From Ciona intestinalis (Eukaryota; Chordata; Ascidiacea; Phlebobranchia; Cionidae), in assembly GCF_000224145.3 (NCBI RefSeq), contig NC_020170.2, positions 3,240,646 through 3,304,645 of the forward strand: a stretch of DNA of 64,000 nucleotides, given 5' to 3'. The notes beneath the pieces are model-generated. The model was not told the origin of the DNA and did not search any database. It saw nothing but the letters and a program-made list of their open reading frames with translations. Shown piece after piece: positions 1 to 12,200 of the stretch. Numbering within the stretch: the stretch's first letter is position 1; every line of letters starts with the position of its first letter. Both the position numbers and the translations under genes were made by a program.

Positions 1-181
1 AAAAAGACTGTGTATCCCTTCGTATACATAATCAGACGTATTTGATACAACGAATTTAGTGAAATCTTAAATTCAAACACCTTAAAATACATTTTTTAAG
101 TAATTAAGATTGTTTAAAATCCATTCTAAACTAATTAAGACTATCAAATTACATTTTCTCCGAAAATAAATATATATATAC

Positions 182-578
182 CTGGAAAAGTCTTCTACTT
201 CGTCTTTTGGTGGAGGCGGTAGTTCACTCAATTTCTCTGTTTCATCGCGGATTTTAGTCTCATCTTCTTCCTCTTCACATTTTTGCTTCTTTTCGGGAAG
301 TTTTTCAGAGTCATCAGATATTTTGGGCCTCTTTGCAGTTGATCTTTAATGTAAGGTAAATATATATTTGATAAAAATGATATAAATTCAATTGTTTATA
401 CTTTTTAAGACAAATTTTTATTTGAAACGATTCCTTAAACGTTAATGGGTTGTAAAATCTATTTAATATGTTAAAATACGTGAATTTCTTTAATATAAAC
501 TTACTTTCTTGGTGATTTTGACTTCTCGTCACTTTCTTCGTCAAATACGTTGAATATTTCATCACCAAATCCTGCCAT
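182..578 (-). CDS. MTREX: MTREX/Mtr4 (SKIV2L2) RNA helicase, N-terminal exons only
   Basis: Two exons are visible: 505-578 with the ATG at 578-576, and 182-343. The splice is GTAAG/AG in phase 2, and the second exon ends at a GTATAT donor; the rest of the gene lies left of the window. The first residues, MAGFGDEIFNVFDEESD, closely match the start of vertebrate MTREX (MADAFGDELFSVFEGD). They are followed by a low-complexity, charged linker rich in K and E (AKRPKISDDSEKLPEKKQK), as in that family. In other animals Mtr4 is the nuclear exosome DExH helicase of the TRAMP/NEXT complexes. The helicase core is not in the window, so the call rests on about 78 N-terminal residues. Positions 1-181 are intron. 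Confidence 0.72.
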
Positions 579-1237
579 TTCTATACCGTAACGTTAATAA
601 CTAACATATGTTCAGGAATCCAATGCTTCTATTCCGCGACGGAACCAACAACACATGCGAGGATCCGCAAGAAATGCTATAACTCCTACCAGTTGCTTCT
701 GTGGCAACCAGTGGCAACAGGGTTTCACGTTATTTTATTTATACCAACATATTTAAGGGAAGTCCTAAAACGTGAGTTGTTTTTGTTTGCTCCAGATAAA
801 AATTTAAATATGAAAAGAAAAGTTGTTCTGATGTATTTCTTTTATATGGTTGCGGTTTTTATATGGTTCATCGAACGTGGGCTATTTGTGCTCAGCGGTA
901 ACGTGCCTGCCTACTCAGACAATAATAATTATGGTTGCGTAGGCCTAACTGCTGGAAATTTCAACAGCTTTGTTTGTAGTTTTGCAACTCGGACTGTCGT
1001 TTACTATAAGAAAGATCAGGTTTCCGGAAGGCCTTTTGCATTCGTGGTGTCACACCTGAACTAAACAGTTCCCAGAAACTTAACAGTTAAGTAGGCTAAA
1101 GTCGGCAATGGTCAATGGTGTGAACCGAACAGTTTCAGATTGTGAGGCGAGTCGTCCACATAGTTAAATAGGTTAACGAAAAGCCAGTACAGGATGCGTA
1201 GACTGAGATAGATGGTGCGTTGACTAATCGCTCGTGC

Positions 1238-1318
1238 GATTGCAATTAAAGCCGCAATAATTGTGATTGAAATTAAAGCCGCAATAATTGTGACTGTAAT
1301 TAATGCCGCAATTAAGAT
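1238..1318. repeat. 27-bp tandem repeat, three units
   Basis: Three imperfect 27-bp units occupy 1238-1264, 1265-1291 and 1292-1318. Each carries the core AATTAAAGCCGCAATAATT or a close variant. Confidence 0.8.
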
Positions 1319-1636
1319 TTTGCATATGCATATAACAGGTACTTCGTGTTCTAGTAAGAATAATGAGGATAAACATGATTTTGCTGTACCTATAGCTTTC
1401 GACAATAAATCATTAACCAGACTATAAAGGCGAGTACGGGCAGTGAAGTAATAAAATGCATTTAAAACAAGCCGAAAGGTTTACTGCATATGTAGCGGCA
1501 GGGTGGTCAACAAAAAGTGGTTGCAGCAGTATAGTAAACCAGCAACAGCGCAATACGCCGTTAGTGTACTCTGGTCGTACAAATTGTCAATTGCATCGAG
1601 CAGGCATAACTAGTCACGCGTGACCAACCATTAGTT

Positions 1637-1830
1637 ATATAGTAGGGTGGGAGAAGATGGGTCACCGTTTCGTTCTATTTTCTCGTTCCTTTTGGTAGTA
1701 AACAGAGAACATTTAAAGAATAACAAACCTGTATTCTCGCGACTCCCATAGACCGTTGTTAATTGTCTAAAGCACAATTAGGATATTTAGATATTATGTG
1801 CTAAAGGTGTCCCATCTTCTCCCACCCTGC
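1637..1830 (+). mobile_element. Cimi-like MITE, full copy
   Basis: The left terminus TATATAGTAGGGTGGGAGAA and the right terminus ending in CCCATCTTCTCCCACCCTGC are inverted repeats. The internal part (GGTAGTAAACAGAGAACATT, CTCCCATAGACCGTTGTTAA, ATTATGTGCTAAAGG) matches the other ~195 bp copies in the window. There is no coding capacity. The family is probably the Cimi-1 MITE reported from Ciona; the name is from memory, the repeat itself is seen. Confidence 0.85.
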
Positions 1831-1910
1831 AATGGATCCACAATTCTCTTGTAATCCGACCAGCTAAAAACTCATTGTGTTTTAGTCGAAATGTCGCTAT
1901 ATTAAGTCAA

Positions 1911-3772
1911 ATGAAAAACATGTCTCGAAGTAAAAAAGAACCGGTTGATCCGCCTGAAGGCGGTTGGGGCTGGTTTATAGTGGTTGCTGTCTTTATATGG
2001 TGTGCCCTGACTTATGGACCTGCGGTTGCTTTTCCCGTTCTTTATCAATCTATTGTTCGAGAGTTTGGTGTCACGTTGGGCCAGGCAACTTGGCTGACTG
2101 GAGCGTTCGAGTTCGGGAAATCTTGTGGCTGTAAGTTTCTAGTACCCTCATGGTTTTTCCTGTAATTATTTGCCGACGGTCTTACGAAAAGGTTTTAAAA
2201 TAACAGTGTGTCAGCAAATTTGTACTTCCGCTCTGCAACAAATAGTAACCACATTTAAATGATATTTACCCTATATTTTAAATCATATATGCATTTTCTA
2301 CACTCTGTGGTTTTAATTTTAAAATGATATATTTCTATAGACCTCACCTTGCCGATTTTTACAACGAAATTCGGAGATCGAAAAACCGCATTCTGTCTTT
2401 CTATTTTTGGTGCGCTGTCAATTTGTTTATCCTCGCTTGCTGGAGCACCGGAGATTATTTATATTTTCACAGGATTTGTTCCAGGTATGAACGTTATCGG
2501 AGTATAAACTACATCTGGACGGATCTGGTATAATTCTAACTACTCTTTTAAAAACTGAACCTGTTTCGACTTAAAAAAAAATACAGTTTTGTTTTGTTAC
2601 GTTTTAGTTAACTTGAAAATATAGCTAATTTACCGAACACCAAAAAATTTGGATGTCCTATAGCGCGACAGGAGACTCCAGTATATAATAAGAAGATTAA
2701 TAATAGCATACGTTCCACAGGCTTCGTAACTGGCAACTTATCCGTTCTCTCCTTCACTGTAATTCCAAGATATTTCGTTAAACGTCGTATGGTCGCTCTC
2801 GGATTATCACAGACAGGATCTGGTTTGGGAACTTTAGCTTTGGCTCCGCTAATTCAAATTCTGGTAGATTTTTATGGCTGGAGAGGGGCTTTGCTTTTAC
2901 TCGGCGGGTTATCTTTAAATTGTGCTGTGGCTGCTGCTTTGGTTCGGCCTATTTACTTAAAAAGTGACATTACTGCCGATCCCAAAAAGAAAAATCCGAC
3001 TGCGGAGGTTCTTTGTCGCGTAGTTAGTAAACCTAAGCTATGGCTGGCGTCTTTCGTGTTGGTGCTGGTCTACTCTGGGCTTAAGGGGTACCTGTCGTTT
3101 GTGATATCTTTCGCCACCGACGTTCTTGGAACCGGAGAACTGGAGGCGACGTTCCTTTTATCTATTTACAGCTTAGTGACCATGATATCCCGCATCATCT
3201 TCGGGGTTATCGGTGACTGGAAAAAAGTTAGCATCATATGGGTCATCGTAATCACTGAATTCATAGCTGGCCTCATGATTGGAGTAGCGTGGTTCATTAA
3301 GGGTTATGCACTTCTCGCAGTAAATTGCTCAGTTATGAGTTTTTTCTCGAGTGTTTCCCATACTTTCTACGTTCCGGTGGTTGCAGGAATTGTGGGCGAA
3401 CGCGATCTTGAATGGGGAATTGGAATTGTTGGATTCGTGTCATCTGTAGTCGGTTCTGGAGCAGTTCCTTTAATAGGTAAATGCAAACTACCGTTGCTCA
3501 TGTAGGTCAAGAGATATATAGAGTAAAAACTGATACAGAGCAATCGCGTGCTATCATAGCCTACGAACGGAAAATATAGGGATTATAACTGTATACCTAG
3601 TTTATAAAATGAAGCGCGCGTTCTCAATTAAAATTTTATTGTTATAGGGTTTGTCGTCGATAGTTCCGGAGACGTGAAATGGGCGTTTGCAATTTCTGCC
3701 ATATTTATGGTAATTGGTTCACTGCTAAACCTGTTTCTATTTCCACCCAAACCAGATGAAACTGCAGTTTAG
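1911..3772 (+). CDS. SLC16-family monocarboxylate transporter (MCT-like, MFS)
   Basis: Four exons, 1911-2130, 2341-2484, 2721-3476 and 3648-3772, join in frame (phases 1,1,1) into about 414 residues. This is slightly shorter than the usual 430-500 of the family. The start of the first transmembrane helix carries the SLC16 hallmark (PPEGGWGW, residues 14-21). Further MFS features include FTTKFGDRKTAF after TM2 and the YFVKRRMVALGLSQTGSGLG segment before and within TM4-5, and about twelve hydrophobic spans can be counted. The family carries monocarboxylates, aromatic amino acids or thyroid hormone across the plasma membrane with or without protons; which member and substrate cannot be told from sequence. 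ATGs at 1911 and 1920 are both possible starts, and a four-codon upstream ORF begins at 1891. A TTTTAG acceptor lies 25 bp before the start with no upstream exon, which could be a trans-splice site. Confidence 0.88.
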
Positions 3773-4088
3773 TCTTCGTAAAAAGGTTTAACTTTTTTAA
3801 AAATCTAAACGGCAATCTTGAAATGTCTTCGTAAATTTTAATGCCATTATTCGGTGTAGAATTCTTTTATCCACAAAATCAAGAGTGTACTTAGTATTAT
3901 ATAGTTTTACTGAGCGTGCAAATATGTTTGTCGTCATAATGTTCTTATCTAAATCACTGTCCTCCTGGCGCTATTCTGTATAATTAATAGGCAAGCGTTT
4001 TCATTCGTAGTACTCTATTACTTCTCAAACTTTTTCTATCTGTAACTATTGACCGATACTATATGTAAAAGCACAGTAAAACAATGAT

Positions 4089-4103
4089 TTTATTATTTTA
4101 TTC
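4089..4103 (-). terminator. Poly(A) signals for the mL64 gene
   Basis: Two AATAAA hexamers on the minus strand (complements at 4089-4094 and 4097-4102) lie about 80 bp beyond the stop codon of the GADD45GIP1-like gene. Confidence 0.6.
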
Positions 4104-4178
4104 AGTATTTTCTAAAGTACAAACTTAAGAGTGTTTTTGCCTTGCCATAGTTTAACCCACAATTTCATCCATATGATA

Positions 4179-5561
4179 TTAAACCTTCTTCTCAGATTGT
4201 TTTTGAGATTTTATTTGTTGTTTCTTTTTACTTTTTTCTTGAATCTTTTGATTATCCATATACTCCACAAACTGGGGATGCCTCCTTGAAATTTCGAAAC
4301 CAAATTTTTCTTGAACTTTTTGAAGTCGAATTCCTCTCTGTTTTTCCATCTCCTGCTCCTTCTTTCTTGTGGCCACTTGTTCTTCTTGGAACTGTTTGAT
4401 CCACATTGGCATCTTTGCCATGTTTTGAGCAATCTTTTTTGATCTAAAAATTAAATTTTATTTCAGCATTTACTTTAGACTAATAATGCATTTGAACGAA
4501 TGGGCTTTTTTAGTTATTTATTTTAGTCAATTTCCTTAATATTCTGTAAAAGAGATTGATATAACTTACTATGCAATTTTACTTTTAAAACATTTACTAA
4601 GTCTTAAAGCAATTACAATACAGACTCATATAATTATTAAGATGAATTATAACATATACATTTTATATCATAAAATACATCTAACTTAGTTTTTTAATTG
4701 ATAACTAATGTGTAGCACTTATGCCTCTATTACAAATTATTATGAATAGACAACAGTAAAATGTGCCAAAAGCAATATCACTTTAATGACTATTATGAAA
4801 TACCTCTCCAAACTTTTTGCTTCTTTTTTCTCTTTTTGAATTCTCAAATTTTCTTTCATTTGATTAAGTGTGGGCCACCATTCCTCCTCTGCTCTCATCT
4901 CTGCTTCAACTTCCTCTTTGCTCGGGAAGAGTGATGCGGGATCAATATTGGATGCAGATCCCAATCTAAGAAGACATTTTTTCAACTCTTGTTATTTTTT
5001 GTAACATATAAAATACTCAACAGAACTAATTTAGAAAAGCAAAACTGTTTTGTTGGACACCAATAAATTTGAGCGACAAACACAGCATAATATGCCCGTG
5101 TCAAATTTGAATGCTAACTTCGGTTTTATCATAATATTTAACACGTTACTTTGCCCATGTTCTTCTCTTTAATCGAAATTTATCTTTTTCTGTAAGATTT
5201 GATTTAAAATATGAAGTTTCATCCACATAGGTTTTATTATCTTCAAAATATTTTCCAAGTTTCTGGTGTTTTTCTATACGTCTTGCCACTACTTCATGAA
5301 GGGGTGGTGGTCTGTAATTTGCAATCTGAAATTAAAGCTTATTATTAAACAAGTTGCTTTCAGAGTATAACATATGCTATCTGCTGAAATTTGCCACATA
5401 TGCAGTAGCAATAGAAACCGTTATTCCCATTAGTGTATACAATACACTAATACAGTTAAGGGATGTTGGCTTACAGGTCACATAACGTTGTGTATGCTAC
5501 TTACTTGAAGGATTATACTTGGTCTTCCACAAACGCAACATTTTAAAAATGGCCTGAGCAT
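4179..5561 (-). CDS. GADD45GIP1: Mitochondrial large ribosomal subunit protein mL64 (CRIF1)
   Basis: Four exons on the minus strand, 5505-5561, 5150-5325, 4804-4965 and 4179-4443, join in frame to about 219 residues (human 222). The conserved core is clear: RRIEKHQKLGKYF, then LGSASNIDPASLFPS (human YGAASGVVPGSLWPS), EEEWWPTLNQMKENLRIQK (human EREWYPSLATMQESLRVKQ) and IAQNMAKMPMWIKQF. A lysine/glutamate-rich coiled-coil tail ends in KKV. The first ~19 residues (MLRPFLKCCVCGRPSIILQ) are basic and hydrophobic, consistent with a mitochondrial targeting peptide. In other animals mL64 binds near the mitoribosome exit tunnel and is needed for synthesis and insertion of OXPHOS subunits; it was also described as the nuclear GADD45 interactor CRIF1. 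It converges with the SLC16 gene. Confidence 0.9.
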
Positions 5562-6192
5562 TTTCAGACACGACTGTATCTAGACTTTACAACATGTAAC
5601 TCTCTGTTCGTGAAATCAAAACACCCAATGCTGTATTTATTGATATATTTGTATTTTAAGATATCTGTGTCTATGGTACATTGACATTCTGCGATTAGGT
5701 GTCATCTAATTTAACGTGTTTTTAGTAGGGACAAAAAAAATTGAACAGAAATGCAGTTATTGCATTCCACAGAGTTAGTTAAAACATTCTAGAATCTTTA
5801 AAAATCTATGATCTTATTTTGTATAGTAAACCCAAAGGGGTTTATTATTAAACATAAACAACAAAATAAAACCATAGAATAATAAAAACCATAAATTAGG
5901 GAATTCCCCTGGAATGAATCATGTTTTAATTTTGCTAAACGCAGCATGTAGTGAAGCCGCAGGCAAGTTTGATGACGCTGTGCATACGGTTCAAGAACAG
6001 GTTTCAAGAACAAACAATTAAAGTACGTTTAAAATGGCTGCGAGCGTGTTTCATATCTCGGTACCTGGTACAACAAAAAAAAATGTGTAGCCTAATAATT
6101 CTAATTCCTGAATCACATTATATCGTTCATCAGTACTACAAAAGTAGTACATGCCTATAGTATTAAGATATTCTAGACAATCTTTCATTAGC
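5562..6192. other. Intergenic region, nothing recognised
   Basis: AT-rich sequence between mL64 (minus) and the modular protease (plus). A short frame from 5924 begins MNHVLILLNAACSEAAG but is not connected in phase to any other exon, so it is not called. CTTTCATTAG immediately precedes the protease ATG. Confidence 0.4.
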
Positions 6193-6247
6193 ATGCAGTA
6201 TATTTTCGTAGCATTGCTAAGCATTTTGTGCTGTGCAAGTTCGTTTG
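6193..6247 (+). other. Signal peptide exon of the modular protease
   Basis: Eighteen codons (MQYIFVALLSILCCASSF) end in phase 1 at a GTATGT donor. The phase matches the FN2-like exon at 6556, giving F-D-Y-K-C. An AG directly before the ATG (6190-6191) with no exon upstream may be a trans-splice acceptor. Confidence 0.7.
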
Positions 6248-9200
6248 GTATGTTAACTTCCCAAACGTATATATTTGTGTCATATTTTTATTTATGAAGA
6301 CATATTTCTGTTCTGCACTTCAGTTTAGCCTTAACAGTTTTTACACTGCTGTCAAGTGTCTATGCAAACAAGCAATGCAAAAATATATTATGTGGTCCCC
6401 ACATATTTCAATGAGGTTCCTTATGTTTAACGATTATATGTTTAACTATATTTAAGTTATGTTACGATAGAGTTTGTTAAAAATATAGTTAAAAAACATG
6501 ACCCTATACATTTTAACAATAAGGTTAACTTACTTACACAACTAAACCATCACAGATTACAAATGTTCACGTTCTGGATCGAGATGTCATTTTCCGTTTT
6601 TCCTTTCAAGCACCAACCAGACACACCATGGATGTCTTCCCTACCAGCGAAGTGCATTATGGTGTGTTGTTAACAGAGATGGACGTCTTGTACCAACAAT
6701 TTGCGTCCCATGTTTAGGTCAGGACTTAGTTTTAACTTATTATTAATATATATACTTGTATTTTGGCGCTTGCAGCGAAAAAAAATCAAAATACAAAACA
6801 AATATGCAATAGTATAAATGTGCAACAGGCACAAAATATGCAATGAAATAAATATCCACCAGGCAGCACCAGTATATATTATCATTTGTATACCATCCTG
6901 TTCATTAATAGTTAAAGTAAGTACATATTTTTTCATCTTAGACATCACTAAATTGTATTAAATTGAAGATAACAATTTGTTATTTTAACACATAAATAAA
7001 CTTAAATGCCATAAGAAATAAGTTAATAAAACTATCTTATTTAAAGATTTAGAAACACATAATCACTTTTCGTTTAATCATTTATTTTTATATACTGTGG
7101 CCTATTCCTACTTTGCTTCATATTTCTCTCAATATTAACAAATTGATGACTTATTACCAAATCTGCTCACATTTGAACAGTATGTTATAACTAAGCATTT
7201 TTACATGTTAATGTTATAATTTAAAATTCACTTACAATGTTACAGGTGATGGAGAATGTTATGTAAAAGCAAATGACTATCCAACTCAATTTACTTTGGA
7301 ATGTCCTCGATCATGTGCGTTTGTCACCGCTAATCTGTGGGGAACGAATGTTTATTCAAATAATTCATTTGTCTGTGCTTCTGCAATACATGCTGGTATT
7401 TATCCAGGTAACCCGGTTTCATTTTTTCTATTTAATGTTATTAGTATTAATACTTGTAACAATTTACAACTAATACATAAAGAAGTTTTCAAAATACTTT
7501 TATTTATTTGTGTTTAAAAAACGAGTTGGTCCTACAATTAAATAAAGTTATAGCTCTATTTTTGAATTTCCACAAACCCCTAAAACCTAGTTTTTATTTA
7601 AAATACTGAAACTTTCTAATACTCTACCCTCAATAAAAACATCATTTTGAACAACATGCTATATAAATATACTATTTAACAGTATTTTTTCACCTATTTA
7701 ATTCCATTTTTTGTATCTATTCATGTGCATAGCAACTGTGGGTGGAACAATCAAAGTAGAAAGGCGGGATCGTCCATTAAGTTATACAGGGTCGTCAAGA
7801 AACGCTCTTCGATCTAAAACAATAATTTCCTCACATACTGCATTTCGCCCAACAAGTAATTTGAAAATCAATTTTTTTTATTTTAAAGTCTTTGTTTAGG
7901 TTACATTTATTTTTTTAACTTAAAAAAAGATAAATGCTACTATGTGTTTCATTTAATTAATAAACCAGTTCATAGGTCTTAAATCCTTGAAAAAGTAATA
8001 GATGTATGTATCTAAAATCTATGTTTAGTAATTTGAAAATTGTTGTATAGTTAACAATCACCTTAATAAATACAAAAATAAACATTTTGGTCATTACCTA
8101 TATCTGTATATAAAGATAGTATTTAATGACTTATATGTTTTTCACCAATTAGAAATTCCAACACCTTCCTTTCCTGGTTTAATTTACACTGTTGGGAATA
8201 AAATTAAAGTGATTCCTTCAACCAAGGTGAATCTGTGTTTTACATTTGTATATTAATACATTAGCACAGCTTTTATGTGGCACTAAATGTGCCTTTGTTA
8301 TGAATATAGTAGGGTGGGGGCAGATGGGACATGTTTCATTCTAATTTTTTTGTCCCACCTGGTAGTAAACAAAGAACATTTAAAGAATTATAAACCATAT
8401 CCTCGGGACTCCCATAGACCGTTGGTGGTTGTTTAAAAAACGATCAGGATATTTGGATATTATGTTTTAAAGGTGTCTCGCCTTCCCCCATGCTACTGTA
8501 TAACTAGTAAGTAGACAAGAGGTGTGTAAAACAGAACACCCATGTTACAACAACTGCCTGCCACCCAAGAATAATTAAGTATCATTTTTTTGTTCATATT
8601 ATTTTTTCAGACGACATGATAAGTTAACATTGGTATCAGGACAAAATCGAATTGTTTCTGTTGATTTGGATACCAGGAGAAATTTTGTGTTTTGGATCAT
8701 TGCACATACAAGGCAGATTATGAAGTATGTTGTAGAAATTTTATTTATAAATTTTTTAAAAAAGTTAAAAAAAAATTTTTTCAATCTAAGGTTTAAAATT
8801 TAAAAACAGTATTTTTCTGTTTTGGTCCAATGATTACATTTATTTTAGAATAAATACAAAATAATTTATGATTTCAAATAAGAATAACTTTTTGTTACAT
8901 AAAGTTTTGGTAACCATAACTTAGAAATTGAAATATTTTAGCTTAATTTCAAAAATGTTTAGCATGATTTAAAATAATTGTAATTTACAACAGGGCAACT
9001 TTCAGTGATGATTACACATCAGTTACAGATACTACGGTTCTACAAGGACCAACCACGGTATTTGGGTATTTTGTAAACTAGGGCTTCCCAAACTTGGGGT
9101 AACAGACTTCAAGGGGATTACAGAGAATAAACCAATTTCACACAAAGTACTAGTATAACTGCAGGCAGTGGAAAATTAAGGGTGAAAAGCAAAAAAGTTT

Positions 9201-12200
9201 GAAAAGTCTTGTTTTAACCTCATTGCAGTTTTTTTACTATGGATTATCACGGAAACGTTGTTTTAAAGTAAATTTTTATTTATTATAAATATAAGGTGCC
9301 CGTGCCATATATATATTTGACTTCATAGGCATTTTCAAAAAGTTTTATTCGATTTTTGTAGAAGGTAAATTACAACTTTTTTTATATAAAGGTAAACAAA
9401 CCAATACAGCTATCATACGATTGGGTCCATGAGGTAATATACTGGACAGATGCCCACAGTGTACGAGTTGCTATGACAACTAGTAATCACATGACATTTC
9501 TAATCAATCGTGACACGCGTTATCAACCAGATGCGATTCAAGTTGATCCAGAATCTGGGTATCTAATTATACTTGTAAATATTCAATGAATGAATGTAAC
9601 TTGTCTTATCCTCGTGTGGCTGGGCAACGACTGTCGTTATAACACAAGTGTTCTGTTTCATACACCTCGTGCCCATTTATGAGTTACCAAATGTAAAAAT
9701 TAGTGGGTGATTGTTTTTCATGTATTACTGACATTTAAGATAACCCATAAGTGACCACTGGGTTGGAGTAATTGTCGTTAAGTTTATTACTTACTTTGTG
9801 GCAAGTTAGTACATAAATATTTTACAAAAAAAGCCACAAAACATGCTTGAATCTCAAAATAAAAGGTCCAGAGCATTTTAACTAAATGATAAATGATGGA
9901 GTTAATTTACTCTTATAAACTGGGGTAATGGGTCAATTGTGGCCTAAATTCTAGGGCCCATGGCGTGCCACACTGCGGGACCTCACCCACATAGAATACT
10001 CTTGTATACCGCCCCACAGTTTGGGAAGCTCGGATCTACAATACATTATTCTAACCTACCTACAGGTATGTATACATCAGTGATACTGGAAGTTCCCCCA
10101 AGATTGAGAAATGTTCGATGGGAAATCCAGATTCCTGTACATTAGTTGCGAGTGAAAACGTCCAACAGCCAACAGCATTAACAATTGGTGAGACACTAAA
10201 ATTTATATATTTTCTCTAGCTTTGCAGACCTACAAGGGGACCTAATAATTGGACTTAATTTGCTGAATTTACCAACCTTTTTCGTGTTACCTTTAAGGTC
10301 ACACCAACTCTTTTTTATTTTTTTTATTTGCTTAAGATTTAGGAAAACATATCCCATTGTCTTAATGCCAAGAGTAGTACAACTTAAACCATACCAATTT
10401 CAAAGTATGTTTTTTTAGCTACAATTACTAAAACTTATTATCTTTTTCTATAGAAACATCTACAAGCAAAGTTTACTGGTTTGACAGTTCAACGAAAACT
10501 TTAAACATGTGCCACAATAGTGGTATAGATTGTCGAGTTATTTTAACCTCAAATAAAATAATCAGTTTTCCGGTTGGAATGTTTTTAAACAATAACAAAG
10601 GTTTGTATAAAAAATAAAGACTTTTTTCATTTTTTTACATATTTTTTCGAATATTCTTTCATTTTTAAAAACTTTTAATAGCTTTTCTATTACTATACAA
10701 ACTATGTTTTGTTTTTTTTTAACAGCCCAATAATAGCCTTTCACCTTAAGCCAATACCTAAATGTAACTTGCTTTATTCTCCCTGCCCAGAAAACGACAT
10801 TAGTTATAACACAAGTGTTAATACGCCTTAGATTGAGGCAATTGCTGTTAAGTGTTTTGCCCAAAGACACGTACCCCCACAATGATAGCAGCGACAAGCC
10901 TTGTACTCGTTACCTCTCAGTTGGAGGCTATACCTCTGAACTGTTTAATTTTGTTGTGTTTAAATTAAAAGTACACTGTTAAACTACAAGTAGATGAATA
11001 TATACCTTTTTCTCTAGTCTGTTTTTCTATTTTTAGTTTATTGGATTGATGCTGGTGATTTAACAATAAAATCTGTCGACCAGCGTACTGGGGAAAGATT
11101 GCATCTATCAGCAGCAGGTTTGCATCGACCAAGTTCAGTTAAAAGTCTTGATCGACTTAATCAACCAATGGGTAAGTATCTATTTTTATTACAAATGCAA
11201 AACACCTATATAATTTAACATTGATGTTCTTGCTGTATTAGCAAATATAGTATATGTGTAAACATTACAAAACCGGTATTTACCAACGGTTTTTAATATA
11301 TGCCCATTTATATTATGTATGTAAATATAACAATGCATTAGTTGAAAATAAAGTTCATAACTTCTTACTATATTAAAATTTGTAATATTTATTTAAACAT
11401 ACCGACTTCACGGCTGCATGTCTATCCCTCTAACCCAGAGGTGATGAGATCAAGGCTCATCGCTGCTACCATTGTGGGTGTATGTTTCCTTGGGCAAGAC
11501 ACTTAACTACAATTGTTCTAACTCAGTGGTCACTAATGAGTTGTCCAAATTATACGCCATGCATAAAAATAAGTAAACATCGAAAAAATTCATCACTTTT
11601 AAAGTAACATATATGGTAATTTGTAAGCGACCACAGTAAAGCAAGTTACATTTATTCATTCATACAATACTTTATTCTCAGTCAGAAAGCGTTGCCAGCA
11701 TTCGGACTGTCCTTACTTTTGTCTTCCCGCTGGTCGTGCATACAGATGTGTGTGTCCTACCAATGTAGCTTCGTGCAATCATACTTTTCAACAATCCAAT
11801 GTACAGATCTTTATAGCTGATGATAATATTATAAGACGTTTACGTGTTAATATGTTAACAGGGTTAGTACAAAGACATTTTTGTTTTACACTTGATTAAT
11901 TAGTAAACGTTGAAACCAATATGTTGGATTTGTTTCCTAAAAATATATGTAATTACTAATTATTGCTTCTTTCCCTGCATTTTAGTAAGTTTTTCTCATG
12001 CAATCCTAGTTTTTCATATTAAATTATTTTATTATCAATACCCTTTTATAAAATTTCTGAGGTGCCTTGCTATGAAGGTGCACTCATAGATGTCAAACAT
12101 TGGGAGCCGCATTGAATTCCATATATACTTTGTTTGTGTGGACACCTAACAGCAAGCACACCTAAGCAACAATGTATTTTGAAGCTATGACCCCTTAAAT

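Larger units (their letters stand above)
579..1910. other. Divergent intergenic region between MTREX and SLC16 gene
   Basis: This region separates two divergently transcribed genes and probably holds both promoters. An open frame at 810-1064 (+) could encode 84 residues with a hydrophobic N-terminus (MKRKVVLMYFFYMVAVFIWF). It has no recognisable domain and no clear splice context, so I do not call it a gene. A three-unit tandem repeat and one MITE copy are listed separately. A 3' splice-site-like TTTTAG at 1881-1885, just before the SLC16 start, has no visible upstream exon. Confidence 0.5.

Noticed and set aside
5924-6034. Alternative signal-peptide exon for the protease (MNHVLILLNAACSEAAG)
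   Set aside because: No donor in the right phase, whereas 6193-6247 joins the FN2 exon perfectly.
10562-10897. 111-codon minus-strand frame
   Set aside because: It lies over an intron of the protease gene and reversed SINE sequence; no homology or splice context.
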